The notes below the pieces were generated by a model. That model searched no databases, was not told the origin of the DNA, and worked only from the letters and a program-made list of their open reading frames with translations. A DNA stretch of 64,000 nt from Branchiostoma floridae (lineage: Eukaryota > Chordata > Leptocardii > Amphioxiformes > Branchiostomatidae). This document shows positions 1-11,759 of the stretch, in pieces. Position 1 is the stretch's first letter, and each line of letters opens with the position of its first letter. The translations under genes and the position numbers were made by a program. Where the stretch lies: contig NC_049981.1 in the NCBI RefSeq assembly GCF_000003815.2, positions 20,244,646 through 20,308,645 of the forward strand, read 5' to 3'.

Positions 1-363
1 GGTTATTTGATAAACTATCAGACCACCACCCTTTAACTACGATAGGGGTGCTACTGTCACCAAAAATGAAACAGATCTACGGTGGATGCCGCTCAAAAGT
101 AGAAGCGAAAAATATCTTGATTCTGCTTTTAACTGGTTGCAGTATCCACAGAGTCGATACTAAAAGTAAAGGACTAAGAAATCGACATCCCTTCAAGTAC
201 CAGAGTTATCCTTCCAGGATTGAGGTGTTAAAAATTCTTTATTTCCTAGAACTATCACAGAGTGGTAAGGTGAAGATACTTCAAAACCTATGTTCCCCTG
301 CTTTCTTGTCTCCCCACTGTGTCCCTACGGTGATAAACTAGACTGTGATTTTTTTCAAAACAG

Positions 364-3300
364 CAACAACGACGACCACACCGAAGCCGACAACCACACC
401 CCAACCAACGACTACACCGCGTCCTACAACCCAGACCACCACTACCCCTCGCCCTACAACACAGACTACCACTACCCCTCGCCCTACAACCCAGACGACC
501 ACTACACCTCGCCCAACAACCCAGACCACCACCACACCTCGCCCAACAACCCAAACGACCACCACCCCTCGCCCCACCACACAGACCACCACCACCCCTC
601 AACCTGCTACAACTCCAAGGCCCGTCGCCACTACCGTAACAACCACGCCCGCCCCAGTCTCCACCTATGGTGAGCTATCGCTACGTAAAGACAAACAACA
701 CATAAATACAAACTGTAGAGTACGGTAGTAAGATAAATGAATCATGTTACCTACAACTATATTGAATGTATAAATAAATGAACTAATCGTTATGAAGGCT
801 AAATCTTCACATTTTCTGTATCTGTATCTATATAGCCGGTATAACCGCCCTTCGGTGTAACACACCAGCTTTTCTGGCATCTTATAAGCCAAAAAAGTAA
901 ATATCTTCGTAATGATGCACCATTGCGAACGTGTCGTGTTTTTACTGCTTCCATAGTTGACAACTGTCAGAACCTGAGTCCCCTGTGCGGTGCCAACCCC
1001 GGCTGGCCCTCGTTCGACATGTGCAACACCGACTACGTCAGGGACAACTGCCCACAGTTCTGCGGACTGTGCAGTAAGTACAACATATGTTTTAAGGACA
1101 GTCGCGCCGGTGATCGGTCAACTTGAATGACGAATGGTTGTTGTACAGATCATTCTCACAGAACACATGTAGTGGGGTGGGGATAACTCAATATACATTA
1201 GTCTATTTTACATGGTTAGTGTCAGGTATTGTCAGCTTACATCCTTAAATTGATCGGTCCTTTCAGCATGTGACAACAGACCCTGCTACAACGGAGGGCA
1301 TCGTGGTGGGAACCCGGATAACTACGGAGAGAACACGTGTGACTGTAACTGTGTGGGGCACTGGAGCGGCCCGACTTGCCAAGGTAGGACTCATCCCGTA
1401 ACATTCAGAAGGGTACCGGAAAGTTGCTAAATGCAACTGACCTTTTAATATCGAGATTGACTTTCAATACGACAATAGATTTATTTTCATCCAAATTAGC
1501 TAATCAGGACCAGCCTCCTGGTTTCGATTAGTGTGGGAGAACCCGGTTCAATCATGGGAAGGGCATCTCGTTTGGGGCTGCACCCGGATTTCGGAAGGGG
1601 TGTACAATTAGGGTCCCGTATTCGAGGAGGTGCCTCAAGCACGTTAAAGTTTAAACCTGAAGGGCTAGCACCCCTGTAAAAATTTACCCTGGGAGTACAA
1701 CATTTTGATACTCTTTGTGCACTACAAGGGTCTGGATGAAACAAATGAACAATTAGCTATTCATAAACAGCTATTCTTCTCGTTGTCATAGTGTAGAAGG
1801 AATCATGAGCTTTAAGTGACAGATTTGTCTAGCTTGGAGTCTCTGTATCTTATCTTGTTTTTCAGTGTGCAACCTGCAGTGTTTGAATGGAGGTGTTCTG
1901 GACCAGTCTAGCTGCACCTGTCTCTGTGCGGCAGGTTTTGATGGGGAAACCTGCACTGGTAAATTCCGCTTTTTTCGTGGATAAAATGTTTTAAAAAAGA
2001 AGCATTCGGATTCTCTTTCAACGATGACGCGCATAACTTAACTAAAGCCATATTCGACGTTGCCTTACAACATACATCATACTTGACGTGTATGATCTTA
2101 CTTGTGTTGTTTCATGCAGAACCTTGCGGCGACAGCAGTCACCTGTGCGGAGCGAACCCCGGCTGGCCAAGTGTGGACTCCTGCGTGCACGACTACGTAC
2201 GGGACAACTGCCACGCCATGTGTGGTGTCTGCAGTACGTCATGGATAGTACTTACGTGCACTTCACAAAATCCTAGCTTAATAGACCTTTTCGAACATGT
2301 AGACGTTATTTGTAACCATCTAAACTTTGTGTCCTGATCTTTGTCTTTCTAGACCTCGCGCCCACACTCGCACCCACTGGAGGTAGGAAAAATCTTCAGC
2401 ATATATGTGTTAAAGAAGGGCATAAGATTAAAGACTTTGTTATGAAAAGATACTGTGGACTTCTGTTATGTATCCTAGTAAACCTGCTCCTCTTTGTTTA
2501 GAGTGATGGCTCTTAAGAAATTTCTTTGCTAACCATATAATAATCGTTGCTATTTTGTAGTATTGTTTCAGCATACTTTACTTCTAATAGTATCCGAGCA
2601 GAAGCAAAGATCTGACTTTGTTTTGGTGTCCTTTCGTTGTGTTTTGCAAGTCTTCGTAGTTTTCCGTTTGGCCTATACTGTGGGACAAAACAAGTGGGGG
2701 GCTGAGCAATAGTTCGGATTGAAATCAATATCGCAACATTGTCTCTATTCTAGCTGCCTGTCAGAACAAGAGCCCCCTGTGCGGCGCTAACCCGGGCTGG
2801 CCAACCACCGAATCATGCAGAACCGACTACGTCAGGGAGAACTGCCCACAATTCTGCGGACTTTGCTGTAAGTACTCCTAAAATTAATCACAGAGCCGAT
2901 AAGTAAGAGCAGTATTTACTCGCTTGTAAAGATGTTATCTGAATAAGCAAGTTTGTTTTTTCACAAGCGTTCTTAATATCTGCATTTTGTGAACTTGTAT
3001 TCAGCTTGTGGTAAGACCTGTGCCAATGGCGGGACCGTGGCGGGAAATCCGAACAGCTACCTGGAGCACACGTGTGACTGTAACTGTGTGGGGCTGTGGA
3101 GCGGCGACCTGTGTGACGGTAGGAAAGGACTAATGATCTCTGACAAAGTAGTGTTGGTTGGATACGGTAACACCATGCGGTGATAAATGGGCATTAGAAG
3201 TTTATATAAGTAAGATATAGCATCTAATGGTAGACATTTTTTAAAATTTAAATTTAAATTTATCTGATCAAGGGGCCGGTCTAGATGTTATTTTTTGTCA

Positions 3301-6300
3301 ATTTGTCTTGTCTTTTTGTACTTAAAGCGTGTGTATCTTTTCATGTTAATGCAATAAAGATGATGTTAGGCCCCGTGTAAGTCTCGAAATCGTTGTAAGA
3401 CATTGCAACACAGACGGACACCATAACAAAAGATCTTCTGTTGCAAGAAACAGAAAAATCAATCAACAAGGAGAAACAACACATTTTAACTGGTTCTTCA
3501 TTAAGCTGAAGTTGTTAGTAACCGTCACTTTGCATAATGAACTTATGTTTCCTGAACAGAGTGCACAGTTCAGTGCCTGAATGGCGGAACCATCGACCGC
3601 TCCACCTGTACCTGCAGCTGCCCACCTGGCTTCAGCGGAGAGAAGTGCGAAGGTAAGCCGCCCAGTTTCACCCAAACCAGCGGCCTCACAGCTTACAGCA
3701 TCGCTGCTGCTGCGTTAAGCTGCCATCGGCGTTTGATGCACAGCTTTTACCATGCTAAATAGTTCTTTTGGCGCGATATGGTGGAAGAGGTGCCGGAAAC
3801 CTTCCTCCGGGAGTGTTTAGATGACAAACGTACAGCAGCACGCCACGAAGGCAGCTTAACTCTGCTGGCCCGGGGCTTGACAGTTGTTATCATTCTCCCA
3901 ACCAACTCTCTGCTCTGCTCCAAGCTTTTGAAGCTGTCATGTCTCTGATGTGTGTACTTTGCCTGCGTGGCTTGCCTTTCTCTTCAAGTGCACGAATCCA
4001 GCCCTACCTCGGTGTGTCACTTGTCTCACGATGATGACCCCACTGTCTCTTTATCCCCATCCTTTCCCCAGGTAAACAGACCCACGACAGTCCTGCAGGT
4101 TGGTCGTCATTATTTCATGTCTTCTACCGATCTGTGTTGACCTTACTTACATCATCCCACAGTATCCTACTCGATCTCCCTGACCCCTAGCGGTCATTTT
4201 CATGATATTTGTCTTCTGTCAAACAAACTTCTCCTCATGGTCGCATGGGAGTCATCGAGCACATTTTTTGTGCGCGTACATGTTGTGTATATGCTTAACA
4301 TTACTCAAAGGTGTTTTGGGCTATGTCCTTCATCTCAGTATAAAGGGGGGATTTCACCCACCAACATGGTGGATGTTAGATTACGTCACTGTCACGTGAC
4401 TGGAAATACATACTTGTGTCCTTTCCGCAGAGTCGTGTCAGAACGTGAGCCCCCTGTGCGGCCGGAGCCCCGGCTGGCCCTACGTGTCTCAGTGTTCCAC
4501 AGACTACGTCAAGGAGAACTGCCAACAGTTCTGTGGAGCGTGCAGTAAGTATTTGTGAACACGTAGGCCATTGCACGATTTTGGTGTAAACTTTTTGGGC
4601 AGGTTGTCTGACTGCCAACCGCCGACAACGGTTTTGCTCTTCTCAAACGACATGTGCACGACTGTTCTAAGAATTCCCTAACGTTACGTTTGCAATCGTA
4701 CGACAATCTTTCGACGAATGTGACAGGTTTAGGTTCAATAGATTGTAAAAATTCTTCTTGATTCTCTGAATCGGCAGTAACCATTGATACGAATTTTCTT
4801 ATATAGGCTGCAGTGATACTCCGTGTGCTAACGGAGGGACACGAGGTGGGAACCCGGACAACTATGGCGTCCACACCTGTGACTGTAACTGTGTGGGCAT
4901 GTGGAGCGGACCCTCATGTCAAGGTACCTCTTATAATATACCATTGCTGTGGCCACCGGGCACGGCTTCTTGGCAAGCCCACAACAATATGTAAAGTGCG
5001 AGAGGGCGAAATTACACATTCAAAACATTCCCGATCTTAGACTCCTCTGAAATGGCAATTTCTGTTGTGTACACTGTTGCTGTTGATCCAACTTAGAACA
5101 CCCATTTTCCTTCCCAGAATGCAACGTGCAGTGTGCTAACGGCGGCGTGCTGGACCGGTCCACCTGCACATGTCAGTGTGCGGACGGGTTTGACGGAGAG
5201 ACCTGCACCGGTAAGTGTGACGGGGAGATGGTACTATTCGTCTTCCCTGTTACTAGTCTGAAACGGAATGGCAGGCTTATGCCGTCAACAGCCTAGACTT
5301 TGTCACGTAGGTTTGTGTATCCTCTTTGATATCCCTGTAACGTTATGTAAAGATACCTGCGCTTAACAGTGATCTATTGAAAGTCACCCCTGCGAGCCAA
5401 GTTTCCTGTCCGCTAAGACATACGGCTGATATGCGTGCTTGGGGTCCTATTGTCGCACGGGCCAGACGGACCGGTGGTGGGGTGATGCCACCCCTCCACT
5501 TGCTTCCCGCATGGGACGTTGGACCAGGTCACTGAAGACGCACACGAGCCTACACGAACATGGCCGTTGTTCGCGTGCCGCTCCGAGCCTCTGGTGATCA
5601 CTCGGAGTAAAGTGGCGTTGCGTCCGCGGGCGACGTCCTTGGTGCTGAAATGGGGGTCCATAACTCTTGCTTTAATTGAATGAAGACCTTTATTATACAT
5701 ACATACCCACTGGGTTCAGTACAGGTCACAACGAACGATACAACATGATACAATGATACAATGAATCTACACTACTCAAGAACAGTATTCTACTGCGTAC
5801 ATTCGGCTTCTTCTCGTTTCTTTGTGTTACTGAAAATGTAAGAACAGATATACTTTATAAGTAAAGGTTTGTCTAGATTCATAAGGAATATAAATTTGTC
5901 TATATTACTTAGATGTTTGAAGTGGGGGAACATGGGTTCTATTAGTCTGTAGAGTTCAGCTCTCTCTTTAATGTTATGTGTAGAATCTGCCAAGCACATC
6001 TTCATTCATATCAATACGAAACATCATAGCGTTCCACACCGCTCCAAGCCTACTGAGAGCGTTCAATGTGGCTGGTCCCATGTGTCGCCAGAGTAAAGTG
6101 GCAGAGCGTCTGTGGGCGACGTCATTGGTGCTGAAATGGGGTCTCTAACCTATGAGGGCTAAAGGCCATTTCGGTGAAGAGTACGGCGCCCCAACAGAAA
6201 GAGAGACAGAACTACAGTTGTGCCGGGGTGGTCTGGCAAGTGCCAGGCTCGGACCATCTCCGATGTAATGGCTGACCCTGTGATTTGTGCCAGAAAAAGT

Positions 6301-7397
6301 ACCAAGTCGGTGGGCACGAGAAGTCCGGTTGACCCACTACCGTGTACGATGGCAAAACGTACCTACTGATCAGAAGTAATATGTTAAAGGGCCTTCACAC
6401 GGAAATCGAATTAGCAGGAATCAAGCCGAACCAGCCGGAATGAAGTATTTGCAAACTTCGTGTCACATTCGGGGCCATTCGGGTGGGAATTCCAAATGGG
6501 CCTTAAATTCCCCTTCACACGAGAAGGAATGAGCCGGAATGCCGTCAGAATGAAAATTCTTGTCTATTCCTGTGCATTTGTAGTGCATTCTAGACATTCT
6601 TACGGCATTCGAAATTTTCTTTCGGCCACATTCTGCCAGGATTCGAGGTGGCTTGCTGTTTCGGTTCTCCATCGAATGAGATAAGAATGTTTCGAATAAT
6701 GTTAGAATGCCGTAGAATGCGGTCAGACTGCAGTCAGAATAGTTAGAATACACTAAGAATCCACTACGAATGCCATTCGATATTTCTCCACTTCGAATGC
6801 ACCTCGACAGTTTTTAACATGTCAAAAACTTTCGAGCCAGCCAAAAGAACGGGGACGAATATCTCGAATGCAGTAAGAACGTTTAGAATACAGTACGAAT
6901 TGCGAGGAATTGCCACGAATAGAAAAAAAATTTCATTCGGACGGCATTCCGGCTCATTCGTGCTCTCGTGTGAAGGGGGCTTTAAGAGTGAGAGGTAAAA
7001 TGTTGTCTTTCTTTTTGCCCGTCCAGAGCCATGCCGGGACAGCAGCGACTTGTGTGGCGCGAACCCGGGCTGGCCGAGTGCTGACCTCTGTTCTATCGAT
7101 TACGTCAGGGACAGCTGCCACGCTTTCTGTGGCATCTGTGGTGAGTTATCATATCATATCATATCATATCATATCATATCATATCATATCATATCATATC
7201 ATATCATGTCATGTCATGTCATGTCATGTCATGTCATATCATATCATATCATGAAAAATGATATATATCATATCATATATCATCATGTCATATACCATAT
7301 CGCGTCGTATATCATCATATCATATGGTATATACGTGTATGATATGCACATCATGTCTTTCTATACCTTTTCCTGTGCCCTAGTTTCTGACGTATGA
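364..7397 (+). CDS. Secreted ShKT/EGF modular protein, 3' part of gene (5' end outside window)
   Basis: Exons read by eye: 364-669, 957-1073, 1267-1383, 1866-1958, 2120-2233, 2353-2382, 2754-2867, 3005-3118, 3560-3652, 4072-4098, 4431-4544, 4807-4923, 5118-5210, 7027-7140, 7384-7397. Every internal exon is a multiple of three and starts and ends in phase 1, as expected for shuffled extracellular modules. The first encodes a Thr/Pro mucin-like linker (PTTQTTTTPR repeats). Five exons each encode a six-cysteine ShKT domain with the shared core CGANPGWP and DYVRDNC, and six encode EGF-like repeats. The order is ShKT-EGF-EGF-ShKT, linker, ShKT-EGF-EGF, linker, ShKT-EGF-EGF-ShKT. The 27- and 30-nt linker exons and the last exon (VSDV then stop, after a strong pyrimidine tract) are less certain. 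ShKT folds occur in many secreted proteins and do not by themselves imply a toxin. The ligand is unknown. Signal peptide and start lie upstream. Confidence 0.82.
1502..1750 (+). mobile_element. Candidate SINE or other short transposon in an intron
   Basis: The block is bounded by an 8-bp direct repeat AATTAGCT at 1494-1501 and 1751-1758. It contains GGTTCAATC near 1550, close to a pol III B box, and ends in an A-rich tail. No coding capacity is seen. The SINE class is an inference; an 8-bp duplication also fits a hAT-type MITE, although I see no terminal inverted repeats. Confidence 0.4.
5570..6150. repeat. Diverged direct repeats flanking the LINE fragment
   Basis: Segments at 5570-5665 and 6035-6150 share AGTAAAGTGGC, GGGCGACGTC and TTGGTGCTGAAATGGGG in the same order and orientation. 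They are two diverged copies of an unclassified dispersed repeat with the LINE fragment between them. Confidence 0.45.
5667..6010 (-). mobile_element. 5'-truncated LINE 3' end (C-terminus of ORF2 plus 3' tail)
   Basis: On the minus strand the frame from 6005 to 5790 encodes a 71-residue peptide containing the segment ERAELYRLIEP followed by KFIFLMNLDKP. It resembles the region after the reverse transcriptase in CR1/L2-like LINEs. It is followed by AATAAAGGTCTTCATTC near 5690, which looks like a LINE 3' end. It sits inside a diverged repeat of which related copies lie on both sides (5570-5665 and 6035-6150). The family call is by resemblance only. Confidence 0.5.
6388..6981. mobile_element. 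TTAA-flanked MITE with TTCACACG inverted termini
   Basis: TTAA at 6384-6387 and 6982-6985 flanks a 594-bp block. Its ends read AGGGCCTTCACACG and, reversed, AGCCCCCTTCACACG. The interior is dense in GAATG motifs, and a second inner copy of the terminus occurs near 6515. There is no ORF of interest. The TTAA target fits piggyBac-type mobilisation, but that is inferred. Confidence 0.55.
7141..7262. repeat. Pentanucleotide microsatellite (ATATC/ATGTC)
   Basis: About 22 copies of a 5-bp unit begin directly after the last ShKT exon. A block of ATGTC variants lies inside the ATATC tract, and a degenerate AT-rich tail extends to about 7345. ORFs across it are artefacts. Confidence 0.92.
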
Positions 7398-7469
7398 AAA
7401 AATGTGTAGCCTATCAAATTTTAGCGGACATTGATACGTTCGGCCTTGTATGGAGTGTTAAAACATTTC

Positions 7470-7712
7470 TTTGTTTACGCCCCCAGTGCCTTGATGAGTC
7501 CGGAAGGAAGAACGGATTCGCCTACCGCTACAGTCTTCTGTGGGCCATAATTAGACTTGCACGTGTGCTTTTGTGTTGTTTTACAAATTATACCTTTCGT
7601 TTCTTCTGCCATAAACAAGTACGGGGCATTGCAACACCCTTTGTCTCGTAAACAAATGCTGCCAAATGAGCTGGAAAATAGACCGATTCCCAAGACTACC
7701 TATGAGTGTAGA
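7470..7712 (-). mobile_element. Dispersed repeat, copy A
   Basis: The reverse complement of this block matches 63485-63693 closely over about 210 bp. Shared blocks include TTTCCAGCTCATTTGGCAGC and GTTTACGAGACAAAGGGTG. Two copies 56 kb apart in opposite orientation, one in an intron of SEC31, identify it as a mobile repeat. The family is unknown. The block lies downstream of the proposed stop of the ShKT gene. Confidence 0.7.
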
Positions 7713-7780
7713 CATAAAGGACATTTTGCTACGAGTATTTTTAAGTGACGTGTCATCACCATCTCAGGATGTAATGCCAG

Positions 7781-7959
7781 TTCATTTTATCCGTGGGGTA
7801 ACCTATATCCGTTGTTTTTGAAAACAGAATATTTAGGGATATCATTTCGATGGACTGTGCTTTCAAATTGCATTATTTTGAAAACATACCACCGTCCATC
7901 GACTTGATATCCATAGATACTCTGTTTTTATATAGGTTACCCTATGGATAAAGGTGAAC
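7781..7959. mobile_element. Palindromic MITE-like element
   Basis: The two ends are inverted copies of each other, with GGGTAACCTATAT on the left and ATATAGGTTACCC on the right. Further inverted pairs inside (CGATGGAC with GTCCATCG) let the whole 180 bp fold into a long imperfect hairpin. Confidence 0.6.
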
Positions 7960-8394
7960 TATCGTTAAGTTCACTCGTGAATGAGGAACTCTTCCATCGA
8001 CTGGCTCCAGATCGCGTTTTCATGAGCTAATCCTACATTGCAGTTTGAGAATGAGAAATAAAGTACGAAACAGGACCAAGAAAGTGGTCATCTATAAATT
8101 ACATGTATACATGGCATCTTTTCTTTTCTCTTCCCTTACTTTAACTTTCCAATAAATGTAGTTTGAAGCAGCACCAAGCGTTGTCTGGTTATATTGAGGT
8201 ACCATACTTTCAATTGGAAGCAATAAGGATAATTATTTTCAGAACACCATCTAAAACTGAAGATTAGATGTGTAAGCTGTCGAGTCATATATAACTGAAT
8301 GGTGTAAAGTTTATAGAAGTGTGGCGTTTACGTAGCCAAGCCATTCATGAGTAGAAATGACCACAAGAAAACCACACCCACACATATGTGGACT

Positions 8395-8536
8395 AAAAGG
8401 AAAATCTTTATTCTAAACAAGGGAGATGTGGGGAAATAGAAGTTCCATCATCAACGACGACATCAGTTGAATCACAGGGAGGGGGTGCTAAGAAAGACTG
8501 GCAAAGCCGCTATTCCAGGCGTCAACGAGGCCTCAA
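8395..8536 (-). other. Candidate 3'UTR exon and poly(A) signal of the IGFBP-like gene
   Basis: On the minus strand a good acceptor (TTGTCTTTTCAG) ends at 8537, and AATAAA lies at 8412-8407. The upstream coding exon has a donor five bases past its stop, at 8765/8764. A 3'UTR intron from 8764 to 8537 is therefore likely. Confidence 0.5.
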
Positions 8537-8769
8537 CTGAAAAGACAAAACAGGCAAATGATCAGTAAATGGTATTTTCAAAGTTAACTTTCACGAAGAG
8601 TAAAGTGGACAATGTACAAAAACTTGATACGATTTACCATATGTGTGGATAACATGTATGGATGGATGTTTTGTTAATAATACCCATCCTGCCTTTACAA
8701 AATTAATCAACCAGCATGGCCGACGCTGGGTCACATGACTGCATAAGGCCTTGTAGACACTTACCACCG

Positions 8770-11634
8770 TTAGAAGCAGCCGGTGGGAGGTCCTCCTTGG
8801 GTGCGGGTTCCCTTCACCTCCGTGCCGTCCGGAAGGGAGCACCAGCAGTCCCCGGTCAGACCGTCGCACTGGATGGGCGCGTAGAAACCTTCCGGTGTGC
8901 AGGTCGGCTTGAAGGCGCCCAGCTGAAGGGCAATGGCCTGTCGGGAAAAGAAGAAAACAAGATCAACACGGGTTAAAAGGGGACATATTCAGTTTCAGTT
9001 CGAGGCATGTACAACAGTATCCTCATCCATGAACATCAATAAAGGAATTTCCTTCAAATTTAGAAAGAAGCACGTGTTGTATTGCCTTTTATGTCATACC
9101 TGTGACGCGATTCAAACGTTCAATAAGGGTGTTCCAGACTGTGTGATAACTTTCCGTATCACAAGGGTTCTAAGTTGTATCACATACTGACATAGGCTTC
9201 CTTCGAGTATATCGTACTATTTCGAACGGGCCGAATACAGCACGGTTTAAAATTCGATGACACAACATTTTCTCGAATTCTGGTGCATTTCGCATCGAAA
9301 TATGTGCTTTCTCAGGTGGGTATGACATAAACAAAATACAACACGGTCCTCAGCCCTCCGGCCTTTGGGCGATCCTACCCGCGGTCGGGCTGGTACNNNN
9401 NNNNNNNNNNNNNNNNNNNNNNNNNNNNNNNNNNNNNNNNNNNNNNNNNNNNNNNNNNNNNNNNNNNNNNNNNNNNNNNNNNNNNNNNNNNNNNNNTAAT
9501 CGTATTGCTTTAGCTCTAGATCCCTGCTACCGTTACGAAACATAAACATCCGTCTCGTACTAGGTACGCTATCTTAAAACTTACCACGTTCTTTTCCACG
9601 TGATTGTTGAACACTGTGGACATCTCAGGGACCTAGTACTGATGTTTATAATGATAGCCACAAAAGGTCTATAATGATAGTATATCGGCAGGGCGAAACA
9701 ATTATTTACAAGTGGTTTTAGTATCTACAGACCGCATAGTGGGAAGCTAGTAGAGATTTAACAGACTGGATGACTGATACATGTATTTCCATCTACGCTG
9801 TCTGTGAGTCTGTTCGTTGTTCTGGATGCGGTGCGCACTCACCGCGTTGTTGGCGTACAGCATGGAGTACTCTTGCCGCTGGATCTCACACTGGGTCGGA
9901 GCGTTCTGGGCTTGGTCTGGGGAAAGAGGCGAAACAACCATTAGTACTGCCATATAGGAAGCAAAAAAACAACAACAAATGCCATGGAAAATACTTTCAT
10001 GTACAGGTCCATTTATGTAAACAGTTTGCCATATCAGATACAAACGGCGTGTAATGTGTAATGTGTAACAGTACATGCAACAATACGTGTAACGTTACTT
10101 ACTGCTGGCGGGAGGGACACATATCCCGACGCGCCCGTCCTCCCCAAGCGGGCCCACGATGACGTTCAGGGGCTGGTCGTTGCCGTTCTTCTCGCACACC
10201 AGGCCGGCCGCACAGGTCCCGTACACTCCGTACGGTCCGTCACAGCGCTCGCCCTGAACCTGGAACACAAGAAGATTTGATTATCTGAAAAATACAACAG
10301 ATATTCTACAATAATTAGATACCCATTGGCAGCTGATGACAAGCATGTGTGCCTATAAGAAGCAGGTGGTTTCAGAGTCCCGAAAAATGCTTTTTGTAAT
10401 GAGCACTCATGCATCGATACGACGCTAGTAACGACACAAGGTGAGAACATGAGTTTAGAACAGTTTCGACGACGAAAACAAGTGGGATAAAGGCATTAAA
10501 AGGGACGATAATGGCAAGACGCAACCACGAACCACGACACGTTAGTCTAGTTGACAGGTCTCTGGTAGCTGAAGAAATAGTAGATTCTATCAGCCAGTGT
10601 GAATGATTCATGAGTGGACGTAGCAGGCCAGTGGCTGTAGAACATCGTTTGGCTTGAAAACTATCTGGGAAAATCCTACCCAGTCTACTAGCCTCTATCA
10701 GGCTCCACATATCGCTGGAAATAGTAGAATTTAGGCAAATAGATCACACACCAGATAAGTTGGCCGGCAAAAAACAACAACTTAAGTTTGTCGCAAATTA
10801 CTAGTTTACGCGGAGGCAACCCTTCTATTGCTAGAGGAGTCTGGTGGAGGTGAGTAACACGAACCTTGGCGCAGACGTCACAGCAGCCACACGGGTCCCT
10901 GACGGTGCCTGCCGCACAGTTGGTGGGGGCAGGGCCGCAGAACTGCGCCAGGTTGTCATAGTCGCACACGCACGACAGGCCGTAGACGCTATGGGCATTG
11001 AGGCAAATAAATCAAGTCAATTCCCTTTATCATGTATTAAAGCCTCTATAAGCCTTGCTAACCACTTTTAGTTTTAATATGTAAGTGCGCATGGATTCGT
11101 TTTCCGTAGAATTGTTGTGGAGTGGAACTACATATCATCAAAAACAGTAGGACCCTCTTATTTCAGATACAATCTCCAGCGACTCTTGGGGAAGGATGTG
11201 TGGGGCTTAGTTGTGACAAGTTTCTAGACGCGAAATCAACAACCACTTGCACCAGCAATTTGTTCCACCAGCTGATAAATACAGATTCAGCACTCGTAAA
11301 AGTTCACCATAACTCTGTAACGTTACCTTTTATCAATTCAGCGACGGTGTGCAGTATTCTCAATCACAGCGTTCAACCTTGAAATTTCTTATCCTCTAGG
11401 AAGAGAAGGCAGCTGTTGTGTGCACAGTGTGCAGAGATTTATTGGCATTTTCGAAGCACCAGGCGTAGCAATGTCGTCTTAAATTTTTTCAGTAACTACA
11501 AGTAACTGTCACATCCACGACAACGCATAGGCGCTAGGCGTAACCAAGGTGCTACATTGATGTGATGGACGCTCTGTGTAATATTAGAGTACCCACCTGT
11601 AAACGAAGCAAAGTAGAATGCACAGGGTCTTCAT
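8770..11634 (-). CDS. IGFBP-like secreted protein: IGFBP N-domain plus thyroglobulin type-1 domain
   Basis: Coding exons 11634-11597, 10988-10865, 10259-10103, 9916-9843 and 8937-8770 join in phases 2, 0, 1 and 0 to give 186 aa. Residues 1 to about 16 form a signal peptide (MKTLCILLCFVYS). Residues 18 to about 103 hold 12 cysteines and the IGFBP hallmark CGCCDVC. Residues about 115 to 186 form a thyroglobulin type-1 module with QC, CWC and a final GCF. Known IGFBPs combine these two domains to bind insulin-like growth factors outside the cell. Here the variable linker is only about ten residues and no RGD is present, so the protein is shorter than vertebrate IGFBPs. The N-domain is also split by an intron after residue 54. 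An IGFBP orthologue or a related Tg1 protease-inhibitor-like protein are both possible. IGF binding is not shown by the sequence. Confidence 0.92.
9397..9496. other. Assembly gap of 100 N
   Basis: Exactly 100 unknown bases lie in the intron before the last coding exon of the IGFBP-like gene. The round length suggests a gap of unknown size. Confidence 0.99.
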
Positions 11635-11740
11635 CTTGCTATGTAGTTTTGCCGCTGCGACAACGTCCCTCTTGTGCTCACTGGTTGTCTTCCTGTCCTC
11701 TGAGGTCAGTCTGTGAAGCTGGTCGGCTATAACGCCCTGT

Positions 11741-11748
11741 CTTTTATA
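11741..11748 (-). promoter_or_regulatory. TATA box of the IGFBP-like gene
   Basis: The minus strand reads TATAAAAG, about 107 bp upstream of the start codon at 11634. This would place transcription start near 11715 with a short 5'UTR. Confidence 0.6.
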
Positions 11749-11759
11749 AACCCGCTGCT

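Larger units (their letters stand above)
7398..8394. other. 3' flank of the ShKT/EGF gene
   Basis: Apart from the two repeats listed separately I see no coding exon. AATAAA at 8057-8062 and another near 8150 are possible plus-strand polyadenylation signals for the ShKT/EGF gene. Confidence 0.4.

Noticed and set aside
338-673. Alternative ORFs over the Thr/Pro repeat
   Set aside because: They are low-complexity shadows of the CCA/ACC-rich exon in other frames and strand.
6460-6753. Overlapping ORFs on both strands in the GAATG-rich block
   Set aside because: They lie entirely within a noncoding MITE and their composition is repeat-driven.
7384-7397. Full confidence in the VSDV-stop terminal exon of the ShKT gene
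   Set aside because: The acceptor is strong and the phase fits, but four residues give no homology support. It is included in the gene with a caveat.
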